A DNA stretch of 64,000 nucleotides from Romanomermis culicivorax. Its lineage: Eukaryota; Nematoda; Enoplea; Mermithida; Mermithidae. The notes beneath the pieces are model-generated. The model saw only the letters and a list, made by a program, of their open reading frames with translations. It did no database searches and was not told where the DNA came from. Location: NCBI GenBank assembly GCA_963922205.1, contig CAWUHX010000302.1, positions 1 through 64,000 on the forward strand, in the 5' to 3' direction. This document shows, piece after piece, positions 33,121 to 43,407 of this stretch (its first letter is position 1; every line of letters begins with the position of its first letter). The position numbers and the translations under genes are program-made.

Positions 33121-34375
33121 TCGGCGGACCCTCCTATACTTAGCGTGTGTGAAGAAAGGGGCCCGTCCCAACACCGCCACCGTCTCAACACCGCCACCAT
33201 CCCAACTCCGCCACCGTCCCAACTCCGCCACTATCGTGTCCCAACACCGCCACTGTCCCAACTCCGCCACTTTCTTGTCCTAACTTAAGCAATCTTTCAA
33301 AAAGTTTATTTTTTGTAACGCGTTAAACTTAACCCTTAATTGCATGCGGTCGCGACCGAGGTACAATTTTAGCTGCTGTTCAGTGAATTCTGAATATATT
33401 TACTCACAAGCAAGTGGCTAAATGCTATTGTGACCCGATAATTTGATAAAATACTTCACAGCCATATTTTTCACAGAAATATTTAGAAGTCCTCCATTTT
33501 TCTTAAATTATTAAATATACGATACGATTCATCAAAATTCGTATCTCACCGTAATGGGGCTACCCCTTCACTTGAACATCTTTGTTTAGCCTCTCGTGTT
33601 AGTTTTAAGTCCTCGATTGCACTTTTCGATTTCGGAACACAAACTGGCAAATGTCCAATAAAAGGATCCGATATGAATCTTCCATTTCGAACAGTAGTTC
33701 TCGCCGATCCAGCATTTCCATCTTCAGAGCAGAACATGCACACATAATAATGCGATGTTTCATTGTTTGACAAACGTTTAGAACTTTTCTTCCGGAACAG
33801 AAAATACAAATCTGGATCATTACGCGCCGCAATTATCACTAAATTACTCTTTAATTCCTGATTCATAAAATTTTCAATAGGACCAAAGTCACCCATGATT
33901 TGATTACACAAATTCGAATCAATTGACAACAAGAAATGAAAACAGATCCGTATGTTTGTATTTTAATGTGCAAAGCACACAGTTATTTTGGTAATATGCT
34001 AATGAAGTAAATTCCGGTCTCACGCTCGTTGTTCTATTTTTAGTTATTTCGGTAAAATCGTTTGTATAGTTAAATACGACTATACAAGCGAAGATTATAT
34101 AGATATACCATGTATTTATTGCTTTAATGATAATATCAGTTTTTGCCATCCTATGAATTAGCAATGTCATGTTGTTAAGTAAAAAAAACTTTGTTACAAA
34201 AAACGAACTTTTTGAAAGATTGCGAAAGTTAGGATAAGAAAGTGGCGGAGTTGGGACAGTGGCGGTGTTGGGACACGATAGTGGCGGAGTTGGGACGGTG
34301 GCGGAGATGGGACGGTGGCGGTGTTGGGACGGTGGCGGAGTTGGGGCACGATCGAAGAAAGTAGGGGTCCGCCGA
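33121..34375. mobile_element. element with inverted tandem-repeat arms, type C (MULE-like?)
   Basis: Ends TCGGCGGACCC and GGGTCCGCCGA. Next to them are tandem arrays of CCCAACACCGCCAC(CGT) units at about 33175-33285 and, inverted, GTGGCGGTGTTGGGACG units at about 34241-34349. A minus-strand gene remnant lies between them. Tandem-repeat arms are known from foldback-type elements. Confidence 0.75.
33546..33932 (-). CDS. FLYWCH-like zinc-finger protein fragment of a transposon
   Basis: A 128-codon frame with DLYFLFRKKSSKRL, then HYYVCMFC, ARTTVRNGRF and FIGHLPVC. The order, an aromatic/basic strand followed by C-x2-C, an AR(T) strand and H-x3-C, resembles FLYWCH-type DNA-binding domains often found at the start of Mutator-like transposases. 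The catalytic domain is absent, so this is at best the N-terminal part of a transposase or a captured domain. It sits between inverted tandem-repeat arms. The assignment is by pattern only. Confidence 0.5.
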   Translation of the reverse strand: MLSIDSNLCNQIMGDFGPIENFMNQELKSNLVIIAARNDPDLYFLFRKKSSKRLSNNETSHYYVCMFCSEDGNAGSARTTVRNGRFISDPFIGHLPVCVPKSKSAIEDLKLTREAKQRCSSEGVAPLR

Positions 34376-34984
34376 ACTGCAATTATGCTGAAACCTAAAC
34401 ATCTAGTCGAAGCAAACAGATCAAGCTTTATCTCTCTCTCAGCTGAGCATACTCTCAATCTGATCTTTAGAAATATTTTGCTTATATTTTTAGTTTTTCG
34501 ACAATATTTCAGTATTTTAGTTTCTGAAACTGGGCCAATAGGAAAACTTCACTTCGACCTTCAGGGTATAGTAATCCAATACCCTATGTGCATGCATGTT
34601 TTAAATTGATTTTACGTTAGGAAAGAAATAATCGCATCAAAAAGCTTAGAGACTTGATGTATAGATTTTTCTCAAAAGAAAAAAAAATGCGAATCTTCAT
34701 TGAATATCATGACAAAATATTGAAGATTACCAATTAAAGCATGAGATAATACGTTAAAGATGATGAAAACTATAATAGATGTGATAAATGAAGGTAGACA
34801 TGCTAAAAGCCGCGCCTGAGTCAGGTAATACATAATCATGATAATTAAAGTCATAAGCAGCGCGATTATGACCTTCTAAAATGCACCAAAATACATCTTT
34901 TCTGTATCCGATCCCCAATATTTTTTCCCATAAATGGGGAAAGAGCCCAAAATTTTTTTCCCCAAAAAAGCACGGTTTGGGGGA
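34376..34984 (+). repeat. spacer and dispersed repeat fragment
   Basis: From about 34600 the sequence matches the shared repeat core (GATTTTACGTTAGGAAAG, GAAGATTACCAATTAAAGC, TGCACCAAAATACATC), ending with AAATGGGGAAAGAGCCC. The palindrome has decayed to AGCAGCGCG at 34857. No gene. Confidence 0.6.
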
Positions 34985-35410
34985 AATTACAGAAAAAGTA
35001 GAGAGAAGAAAAAACACATCGAAAAAGAAAGAGAAACACAAAAAAACAAGGCAAAGAAACAGGAAAGAGGAAAGAACAAAAAGAAAAACATAACAAAATA
35101 AAACGAAGAAATATAGCAGCAAAACGAAAAATAAAGAAAAAAGCAAAGGAAAATAGGAGAAAAGGAAAAAAATAGAACGAAAAAGAAAGAAAAACAGGAA
35201 AGAACAAAACAATAAAGAATAAAAACAGAAATGAAAGAAAAGAACAAAAAGAAACATAAAAAACAGAACCAAAAAGGGACTACAGAAAAAGAGAAAACAA
35301 AGAAAATGAAACAAGAAAAAAGCAGGAAAGAACAGAAATGAAAGGACAAGAAAAAAAGTAAAATAAAATAAAAAATGACAAAAAATAAGAAATCGGTTAA
35401 AAAAAGAAAA
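34985..35410 (+). repeat. ~420-nt A/G-rich (polypurine) tract
   Basis: Almost entirely purines on the plus strand (AAAGAAAGAGAAACAC, AAAGGAAAAAAATAG and similar) with scattered C/T. Long minus-strand frames here are Phe/Leu/Ser low-complexity shadows. It lies just downstream of the unidentified minus-strand gene. Confidence 0.75.
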
Positions 35411-35436
35411 AATTGGGCCTAAAAATCGCGGAAAAT

Positions 35437-36444
35437 TTACTCGTCCGAAGCATCGACTAAAGCCACGTCGTTTATCAAATCTAATTTTTCAGCGACGCCT
35501 ATCGTATGGGCAGCGAAACCACGAGAAGCAATAGTTTCGTATTTGTGAAAAAATGATGCTCAAGGATATTCCTATTCCTAAGCCTTGGTCTAAGCCTAAG
35601 GTAGAGCCTCAGCCTTAGCCCAAAGCTAAGCCTAACATAGAGCTTAAGCCTTAGGCTTATCCTTAGCCCAAAGCTAAGCCTAAGAGCCTAAACCTTAGTC
35701 CAAGGCTAAGCCTAAGCTCAGGGCTAAGCCTAAGCCTAAGCTTTAGGCTCATCCTTAGCCCAAACCTAAGCTTAAGGCAAAGCCTGAGCCTTAGGCTAAT
35801 CCTTAGCCCAAGGCTAAGCCTAAGACAGAGCCTAAGCCTTCGTCATAGTCATACCTGTAAGACCTCCGACCAGTTGGGGGGGGGGGTAAATCCGAAATTT
35901 TGGGGGAGGGGGTAGGAAGAAGTCGAAATTTTTCCCAAAAAAGGTCAAAAAAACATACACTTTTTGAAAATTTTTTTAATTTTTTCCAAACTGGGGGGGG
36001 GGGGGTTGGGCGGAAATGATTTTGGGTACAGGGTTGGCCAAGTTGGGGGGAGGTCCTCCCCAACCCCCCCAAGTACAGGTATGGTCATGTCTAACCCTAA
36101 GCCCGAGCATAAGGCTTAGCGTAATCCTAAACTCAAGGCTAAGCCTAAGCCAAAGGCTAAGCCTAAGCCTGAGGCCTAGCGTAATCCTAAGCCGAAGGCT
36201 AAGCCTGAACCCACGGCTAAGCGTAAGTTTAAGCCTGAGCTCAAGTCTAAGCCTAAGCCAAAGCCTCAACCTAAGCCTAAGCCTAAGCCCAAAGCTAAGC
36301 CCAAGTCTAAGCATAAGCCTGAGGCTAAGCCTAAGCTTTTTCAATTTCCTCAATTTTTTTCCTGAGAAAAAAATCTTCCCTCACCAAATTTAATCCTTGC
36401 ACGATAATTCAATCGCGTTTCCGGATAATTTTGCAAACGATACC
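35437..36444 (-). CDS. unidentified gene, last two exons
   Basis: I do not recognise this protein. Exon A (36444-36385) reads YRLQNYPETRLNYRARIKF after an AAACAG acceptor and ends at a GTGAGG donor. Exon B (35558-35437) reads SFFHKYETIASRGFAAHTIG, then VAEKLDLINDVALVDASDE, and ends in TAA. The frames join across the intron (phase 1). Codon texture is strongly protein-like compared with the surrounding A/T repeat, and both ends have splice dinucleotides, though the exon B acceptor (ATCCTTGAG) is weak. The intron is occupied by a TTAGGC-like array plus a MITE. Upstream exons were not found between 36445 and the zinc transporter stop at 37587; they may lie beyond it or be too short to see. Confidence 0.5.
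35570..36342 (-). repeat. degenerate TTAGGC-like hexamer array
   Basis: On the plus strand AAGCCTAAGCCCAAAGCTAAGCC and variants repeat for several hundred bases; on the minus strand this is (TTAGGC)n with many substitutions, with hints of 12- and 18-bp higher-order units. It is split by a MITE at 35850-36083. It sits in the putative intron of the unidentified gene, so it is interstitial. Confidence 0.82.
35842..36091 (-). mobile_element. CATACCTGTA MITE in the hexamer array
   Basis: The element 35850-36083 (234 bp) starts CATACCTGTAAGACCTCC and ends CCAAGTACAGGTATG. Flanks GTCATAGT (35842-35849) and GTCATGTC (36084-36091) agree over the first five bases and can be aligned further with one indel: an aged target duplication. 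Confidence 0.85.
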
Positions 36445-37586
36445 CTGTTTACCCTGCTCTTTTACAGTTGTTACAGTATTCTACAGTAAGAACATGGTAC
36501 TATAGTAAAAACTAAGTAACTGTAGAAAATTTCATTAAAAAAACAAAAAACAATAATAAAATTTCTAGAACCAATAACCCGGAAACGGTAAAAATATACA
36601 AAGATCACGTGAGCACATTTATGCAAATTTAAAATTTTTCGAAACTTGAAATCGAAGTTTCAAAAAAAAGATAAAATTTAGTTTCGAATTCTGAAATTCG
36701 AATTCGAATTTTGGAAAAAAAATTTAACTGAAATCCAGAAAAAAATTAAAATATCACGGAAAAAATTGAACAAAATTTGAATTTGTCAATGACATTTTCA
36801 AAAATGTAAGGCTCGAAATTAGAATTTTTTACGAAAAAATATCAACAATCAGAATATCGAAGGGAATATAACAAAAATTGAAATTTTTCGATGAAATCCT
36901 CAAAAATATGGAGCGAAAAAAGATGGAAATCCGAAAAAATTTAGTGTGAGAAATTCGAATTTCGAGTAAAAAAAATTGAAAAATCTGAATTTCTCGACGA
37001 ATTTAAAAAAACCTAAAGTTTTAGCTTTATTTTTTAATCTAAAAGAAAAAAATCCAAATTTTCCCGAAAAAATTCCAAATATTTAAACTTTTTCAAAAAA
37101 ATTCCAAAAATACATCATTTTCCATGATAGTTTTCGAAAAGTCAGAATTTTTCGAGAGAAATCGACAACAATTTTAAGTGAAAAATTCGAAAGTTGAGTA
37201 AACAAATTAAAACATTCGGAACTTCCGCAGCAAAATTCACAAATTTTTTGATGAAATTTTGGGGAAAATCCGCAAATTTAAAAGAGAAAAAATCCAAGAA
37301 AATGAAAAACCCGAGTTTTTCTAGAAAAATTCCAAAAAAATATTTTAAAAAATCAGAATTTTAATGATAATTTTTCCACAAAATTAAACTTCTCCGATAC
37401 AAATGGACGAAAGTTTACGGAAAATATTAGAATTTGGAGCAAAAAAATTCGAAAAAACGAAATAAATTAGAATTTCGGGAAGGAAAAACATGAAAAAATC
37501 GAAATTTTTCGACGAATTTTTCAGGAAATAAAACTTTTGAAAAATTTCAATGATAAGTACATAGGCTAACAAAATAATTTAAAATT
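36445..37586. repeat. AT-rich degenerate spacer, no gene
   Basis: Dominated by AAAATTCGAAATTTTTCGA-like motifs with no stable frame. It separates the zinc transporter from the unidentified gene. Confidence 0.5.
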
Positions 37587-40500
37587 TCAACTCAAACCTA
37601 CGTCCAAGCACATCATGACCACAAAACCGAAAATAGCGCACCATGAAGAAAGTTTGGCTGCATTTTGAGTTTTGTGCGATTCGGGCACCAAATCGTCGAA
37701 AACGACGAAAATCATGGCGCCGGCGGCGAAGGCCAAGGCGTAGGGCAGCAGGGGCCTGACTTGCCGCACTAAGTAGGCGCCCGACAAAGCGGCCAACGGC
37801 TCCACCACACCCGACAATTGACCCCAGAAAAATGCGCTCTTTTTCGTATAACCCAAACCGATCAACGGCAAACTGACGGCCAAACCTTCCGGGAAATTTT
37901 GGATTCCAATTCCTAAATATGCAAATTTTTAAAAATATTTCTTTAAATTTAAGAAATTTATAAAAATATTTAACAATTCTAGAAAAATTTACAGAAATTT
38001 TGGAGAAATTTAAAAAAATTTTGCAAAAATTTACAAAATTTCGGCGAACAATTCGAAAATTTCGATTGAATTTTGAATAAACATAAGAAAAATTTCCGGA
38101 AAATTCCATAAATTTTTAAAAAATTACAGAAATTTTGAAAAAAATTCATAATTCTATAAAAAATTACGGAAATTAAAAAAAACTCGCAGAATTTTGGAAA
38201 AATTTACAAAAATTTCAAAAAATTCACGAAATTTCTGTTAAAAATTTTGAAAATTTTAGAAAATTCGGTAAATTTAAAAATGTTCTTTTGTTTTCAATTT
38301 TGAATACTTATTTTTTCTGAAATTTGTAAAAAAATTTGCATATTTCCGCGGGAGAAACAAGCAAATTTTTAGGAATGCCCAAAATTTGTAAACAAAAAAT
38401 CGAAAATAATTCCGTGAAAAATTTTCAAAGGAAAAATTTAAAAATTTTCATTTTTTCGCAGCAAAACATTGGAAAATTTCAATTTTTGAGCAAATTTTAT
38501 CAAAAAAAAAATTCGAAAACTTTCCAAAAAAATTCGAAATATTTTATATTTTTCTCGGAAAAAATTGAAAAGTTTACATTTTTAGCAAAAACTATCAAAA
38601 AAATTCGGATCGAAAAATTTGATATTTTTCAAGCAAAAAACAGGAAAAAACTTTCAGCTGAAATTATCAAAAAATTAAAAAATTTCATATTTTCTGGCAC
38701 ATTGAAAAAATGGAATTTTTTTTATCAAAAATTATCAAAAATTTTTTGGAAATTACCTAAAAAATTTGATATTTTCCTAGCAAAAAATTCAAAAAATCTT
38801 TGAAAAATTGAAAAATGTAAATTACGAAGAAAAAATTCAAATTTCTTTTACAAATTTTAATTTTTTTTTCAAATTTCAAAATTTTCCTCAATTTTACCTA
38901 GAGCCAAATTTCGGGCGCTCTCGAAAGTGGCCTTGGAACTTTGGCCGGCCGCCCCGAATCCAACTCCCACGGCCAAACCTTCGGGTATATTATGCACTGT
39001 AATGGCCAATATTAGCAGCATGATTCGTCGCCAAGTGATTTTTCCCTCCATCGTTATTAGTTCATTAGTAAAATTTTCCCTATCATTTATTATTCCATTA
39101 GCGTTTTTAAATTTACGTTTTTTTATTCCATTATTGTTTTCTATATATTTTTCATTTTCGCATTTTCCTACACTCTTTTCCACATATTTTAAGCCGTCCA
39201 AATGGAAATATTGAAGAAAAAATTCCGATTTATAAACAAAATAGGCTCCTAACAGAAAACCCAAAGCCACGGGGCAACAACCCCAGGACGGGCCGTAAAT
39301 TTCGCTAGACAATTCTAGGGCCGGCGATAAGAGGGACCAGAACGAAGCGGCCGTCATTACGCCGGCGGCGAATCCGAGACTGGAATCTGCGAAAATTGAA
39401 TTTTAAAATGCATTCTTCCTTTAAAACTGTACATTTTTGGAGTTTTCATCTAAAAAACTGACAATTTTTGCTAAACAATGACAATTTTTCAATTTTTTAA
39501 TGATAAAAATTCAAATTTTTCAATTTTTTGGCATTTTTTGCTTGAAAAATTCACATTTTTCGGATAATTGTTTACCAGAAACGCAAATTTTCGGCATTTT
39601 TTGACAGAGAAATATCAGAGAAAAATTTTGACAGAAAATCATATTTTTCGAATTTTTTCGAAAATTTTTGACAAAAGTTTTTTGCTAAAAAATACAGATT
39701 TTGTGATGATTTTTGGCAAAAATTATTTGCTAAATACAGATTTTTGGATTTTTTAGTAGAATATCGAATTTTACGAATTTTTTGACTATTTCTGCTGAAA
39801 AAACATATTTTTTGTAAAACTGCCTGCTAAAAATCCAAATTTTCCGCATTTTTGGTCAAAAAATGAAAATTTTTCCATTATTTGCCGAGAAAAAATCAAA
39901 TTTGTCAATTTTTTTGACATTTTTCGCTACAAAATGCATATTTTTGGATAAATGTTTGCTAAAAACGTCAACGTTTCGCTTTTTTGATAATTTTTTTTTT
40001 GATAATTTTTTTAATTTTGCAGGATAATTTTTACTAAAAAATGCAAAAGAAAAATTTTTCTGATAATTTTTCTATTCATTTTTGCCGAAAAATGCAAATT
40101 TTTCAATTTTTCGCTAGAAAAATATCAAATTTTTCGAATTTTTCTTGATGATCTTTGCAAAAAATGCACGTTTTTTCGATTTTTGGCTCAAAATACAAGT
40201 TTCGCCAGTTTTACGTATTTTTTGTCCACGAAATAAAAACTTTTCGAGACTTTTAGCTAGAAAAATGCAACTTTTTCGATTTATTTCTCAAAACAATCCA
40301 AATTTTTCGATTTTCTTTCAATTCTTTGCCAAAAATGTACATTTATCTTATGTTTTCCTCAACTAAGTACAATTTTGTATAATTTTTTGCCAAAAATATT
40401 TTCAGATTTTTTTTGCTAGAAAAAATATCAAATTTTTCACATTTTTTTGATAATTTTTGCTGAAAAATGCATATTTTCTCCATCTTTTTCCTCAGAAACG

Positions 40501-41703
40501 GACAATTTTTAGATAATTTTTTGCTGATAAATGCATATTTCTCAATTTTAGTGCTTCACACTTTCAAAATTTTAGGACCCGGGTACCCGGTCTTAAGGGT
40601 ACACGGGTATTTCGGGTACCCGGTACTATATGCAAGTATTAAAAAAGTCAGTGAATGGATACACTTCATGAAAATTTTCAGAAAACTCATAAATTTTGAG
40701 GCATGACCCTTGCAAAGTGCTAAGAAACAAAAATTAGGAAAAACCAATAACACATTTTCTTCAAACAAAAGTTTTTTTTCCAAAAAAAATTTTTCTTTTC
40801 GTTTGGAGAAAATGAATATTTCAAAATTTTTTACACTTTTAAGCAAATTGTGGTGACCTGGTCACGCATCACAACTATTTAATGAAGCCAGATATCCCAC
40901 TAGGTCTGGGTTTAACCATCTCTACACCGGTTCATCATCATTGGTTTTTATGTCTCTTCAATCTTATATATAATGCATCTCTCCAACTTTTATTGTTTTC
41001 TTACTGCATCGAGTCCAATATTTGACACAGGCATAATTTCTCGAAGACTTTTTTATATTTCCGTTTCGTGCTTCATTGTTAAAACACATAGATTTTTAGT
41101 TGCTAAAAATACGCCACAATGACTTTTTGAGAGCCATAAGCGGCCTTGTCAACATGTTGAGTAGGTACATGCACTGAATTAAGAAAGGAAAATACGTTCA
41201 TTCACTGTAACTGCACATAGATACAAGTAATTGCGTTCATACAATGTCTTGTTGAGACCCGGCTACCCGGGTTTCGTTCAGAAAATTTACCCGGGTACCC
41301 GGTGTGAAACACTACTCAATTTTCTGCATTTATTACTCAAAAATGGTAATTTTTCTCGGCAGCTTTAAGGATTAAGGGCAGGATACCGAATAAAAAAACA
41401 TCAAATCCGATGGTGTTCGACAGTTTTCATAGGTACTAGATAATTTGGATTTTCTCGTCTTTGGGCGGTTTCGAGAAGAAAAAATGCGACTTTGTGCCCG
41501 GGTTCGGACAAATTTCATCCGAATCCCCGTCAAATTTGTGATCCGAAAGAACACATTTGCCTAATTTTCTCAATTATCTCACCTAAAAGTTTTTTATTTT
41601 CGCGCTCGAATAAAAAAACCAACGAAGCACCGGCGGCCGTCACGGCCCACGTAAACAACGACCCGAATAAAGCTTGGACGATCGGGTCGTAGCTTGGTAG
41701 CAT
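37587..41703 (-). CDS. SLC39A11: ZIP-family zinc transporter, ZIP11 (SLC39A11) type, three exons
   Basis: ZIP11-type proteins are multi-pass membrane transporters that move zinc (and copper) into the cytosol; vertebrate ZIP11 is reported in Golgi and nucleus. Exons: 41703-41583, 39386-38898, 37912-37587; split glycine codons join in frame to give about 311 residues. Visible: MLPSYDPIVQALFGSLFTW and GASLVFLFERENKK (TM1), SLGFAAGVMTAASFWSL (TM2), GFLLGAYFVY (TM3), a Lys/Asn-rich loop, WRRIMLLILAITVHNIPEG (TM4 metal site), GIGIQNFPEGLAVSLP (TM5), EPLAALSGAYL (TM6) and PYALAFAAGAMIFVVFDDL to LDVGLS (TM7-8). The HNxPEG and QNFPEG pair is typical of this branch. Donors and acceptors are GT-AG; an acceptor-like TTTTTTTTCTAG ends 5 nt before the ATG. 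Intron 1 (2.2 kb) contains a hAT-type MITE. It looks intact. Confidence 0.94.
37913..38897 (-). repeat. intron 2 of ZIP11, AT-rich
   Basis: Degenerate AAAATTTTTGAAAATT-type repeat. The long plus-strand frame at 38336-38803 is a Lys/Phe/Asn low-complexity shadow. No nested gene is seen. Confidence 0.6.
39387..40540 (-). repeat. ~35-bp degenerate repeat in ZIP11 intron 1
   Basis: TTTTTTGATAATTTTTGC, TAAAAAATGCAAATTTTTC and variants repeat with a loose period of about 35-40 bp over more than 1 kb. It resumes after the MITE at 41323. Confidence 0.65.
40541..41322. mobile_element. hAT-type MITE with 8-bp TSD CTCAATTT (intronic)
   Basis: The element 40549-41314 (766 bp) has ends TAGTGCTTCACAC and GTGTGAAACACTA, flanked by CTCAATTT at 40541-40548 and 41315-41322. 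Subterminal zones carry repeated CCCGGGTACCCGG palindromes. The interior is AT-rich and non-coding. Confidence 0.92.
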
Positions 41704-42069
41704 TTTTTCTAGAAAAAAAATTGATGATAAGTGATAGATAAAACCCCAGTCGTCCGAAAACTTTTTTTATTTGACTTGAAAAAAAGCTAATTTTGAAATA
41801 TTTAACAAAAAAACACGTTTTTAAAGCAAAAAAAAACGAGGAGTTCGGGCTTTTAAGGTCCATTTTTAAAGTTTTTTTCCCGTAATTTTTTGGAAATTTC
41901 AAGTTTTTGTTCATTTTCAATTGTAAAAATTTAAGTTTTGAATTTTAATTTGCGAAAATTCACGATCAAATGTTAATTTTGGGCGAAATTTTGACTGCTA
42001 AAACATTAAAAAACTGCATCTAGAAACTAAACATTTTTTGAGCTCCCAAAAATTTCTTTCCACCCACTG
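41704..42069. other. upstream flank of ZIP11, no gene
   Basis: AT-rich. It contains a possible 3' splice signal directly before the ZIP11 ATG but no recognised promoter element. Confidence 0.5.
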
Positions 42070-42890
42070 TTTCTTTTTCCCGCCGATCTTTTCCAAAAAT
42101 GGGGGAAAGAGGTCAAAAAGTTTTCCCCCATTTTCCTAAAGTCGTTTTTTTCGCTTAAAAATGCTCATTGACGCTTTCTTTAAATGTTTTTGAGCTTTTT
42201 CAAACTTTCTGGTGTTTCTACAGCAGCTAATGCATTAAAACTAGGAAAAAAATTGAAATTTTTGAGTTCGATCGAAGTATAATCTATAAGCATTCAGGAA
42301 CAAATTTTCCAGAAAACGATCCAACAGCATAATGACTTTGAATTACATGAGAAATCGACGGTGAGTTCTATATGATGACAAGTGAGAGCCCAAAAGAGAT
42401 GCTGATTTTCCAGCGCAGAGCGACGCTAAAAAACCAATTTTCCGAACATTCATTCGAATTTTCTGTTCAAATGTCGTAATTTCTAGAATTTTACTATTTG
42501 AAAAATTTGAAAACCAGTAGTTTCGTAAACTTTCATGAACTTGACCGAAAAGATATGAGTAAGAAGAGTAGAAATTTCCGAAAACTACTATACCTCCATG
42601 AAGCTTTCGAATTGATTTTACGTTAGGAAAGAAATAATCGCTTCAAAAAGTTTAGATACTTCACGTATTGATCTTTCTCGAAAAATATGTGAATGGAAAA
42701 ATGCGGATCCTCAATAAACCACAGGATAAAATATTGAAGATTACCAATTCAAGCACGCGCTTACGTTCAAGATGATGTAAACTATTATAGATTAAATATT
42801 AAGTGAAGGTAGACGTGCCAACTGCCGCGCCTGAGCTAGATAATACATAATAATAATGATTTAAGTTAAACCGGCCACCTTCTAAAATGG
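42070..42890 (+). repeat. dispersed 'CACTGTTT' repeat copy, right end lost
   Basis: Begins CACTGTTTCTTTTTCCC and then follows the same core as 46900-47640 and 28683-29138. It ends abruptly at AACCGGCCACC, where other copies carry the GGCGCGAAGCGCC palindrome. Confidence 0.68.
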
Positions 42891-43360
42891 GCATAACTAT
42901 AGAATCGGGGACCCGTACATTCTACAGAAACAGTTAAGCATATAGGCGGTTAGTAAAGGGGGCGTGGTTGAATATCGGCCATTCCGGTTCTATTTTTAGC
43001 GTACTCACGTCTCAGATTCATGCACCAAAGAGCTGGGCTTAAAAAAGCAGTTGAACGACCAGAGCATGTCTTGTTATGCCTCTCAAGATAGATAATTATG
43101 TTAATAACCTCAAACAAAGATGTATTCAGTTTCCAAACGCCTAATTTGCATAATCTGAAGATTTTTCTACCAATTTTATACTAATTTCCCGCATTTTGTT
43201 CATGGACGAGCTTTGGAATTTTTCACTGATAGAATGAGTAACCTATTTTTGGCATTGAAACTGTACAACAAATGGAAAAGTCGAAAAGTAAAGGCACAAT
43301 ATCCACATTTAGGAAAAAAATGGAAATGTTGGGAACCCCATCCCCCAAAATTTTGGGTTT
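42891..43360. other. no gene recognised
   Basis: Includes a moderately GC-rich stretch (42897-43020) with no open frame of note. Confidence 0.5.
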
Positions 43361-43407
43361 AATCTCCCCCCCCCCCATCTCCAACTGGTTGGACCTCTTA
43401 CAGGTAT
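43361..43407 (+). mobile_element. CATACCTGTA MITE, right end only
   Basis: A C run followed by ATCTCCAACTGGTTGGACC and TCTTACAGGTATG: a truncated, diverged copy. Confidence 0.65.

Noticed and set aside
34754..35349. Phe-rich minus-strand frames that look like membrane proteins
   Set aside because: They arise from the A/G-rich tract read on the other strand.
35570..36342. Hexamer array as a functional telomere
   Set aside because: Too degenerate, interstitial and flanked by coding exons; no contig end is nearby.
36016..36393. Open frame of alternating Leu/Ser (LSLSLS) and its minus-strand partner of Leu/Arg
   Set aside because: A direct translation of the hexamer array, not a gene.
38336..38803. 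155-codon plus-strand frame rich in Lys, Phe and Asn
   Set aside because: Lies in the AT-rich intron of ZIP11, antisense to it, with low-complexity composition and no domain.
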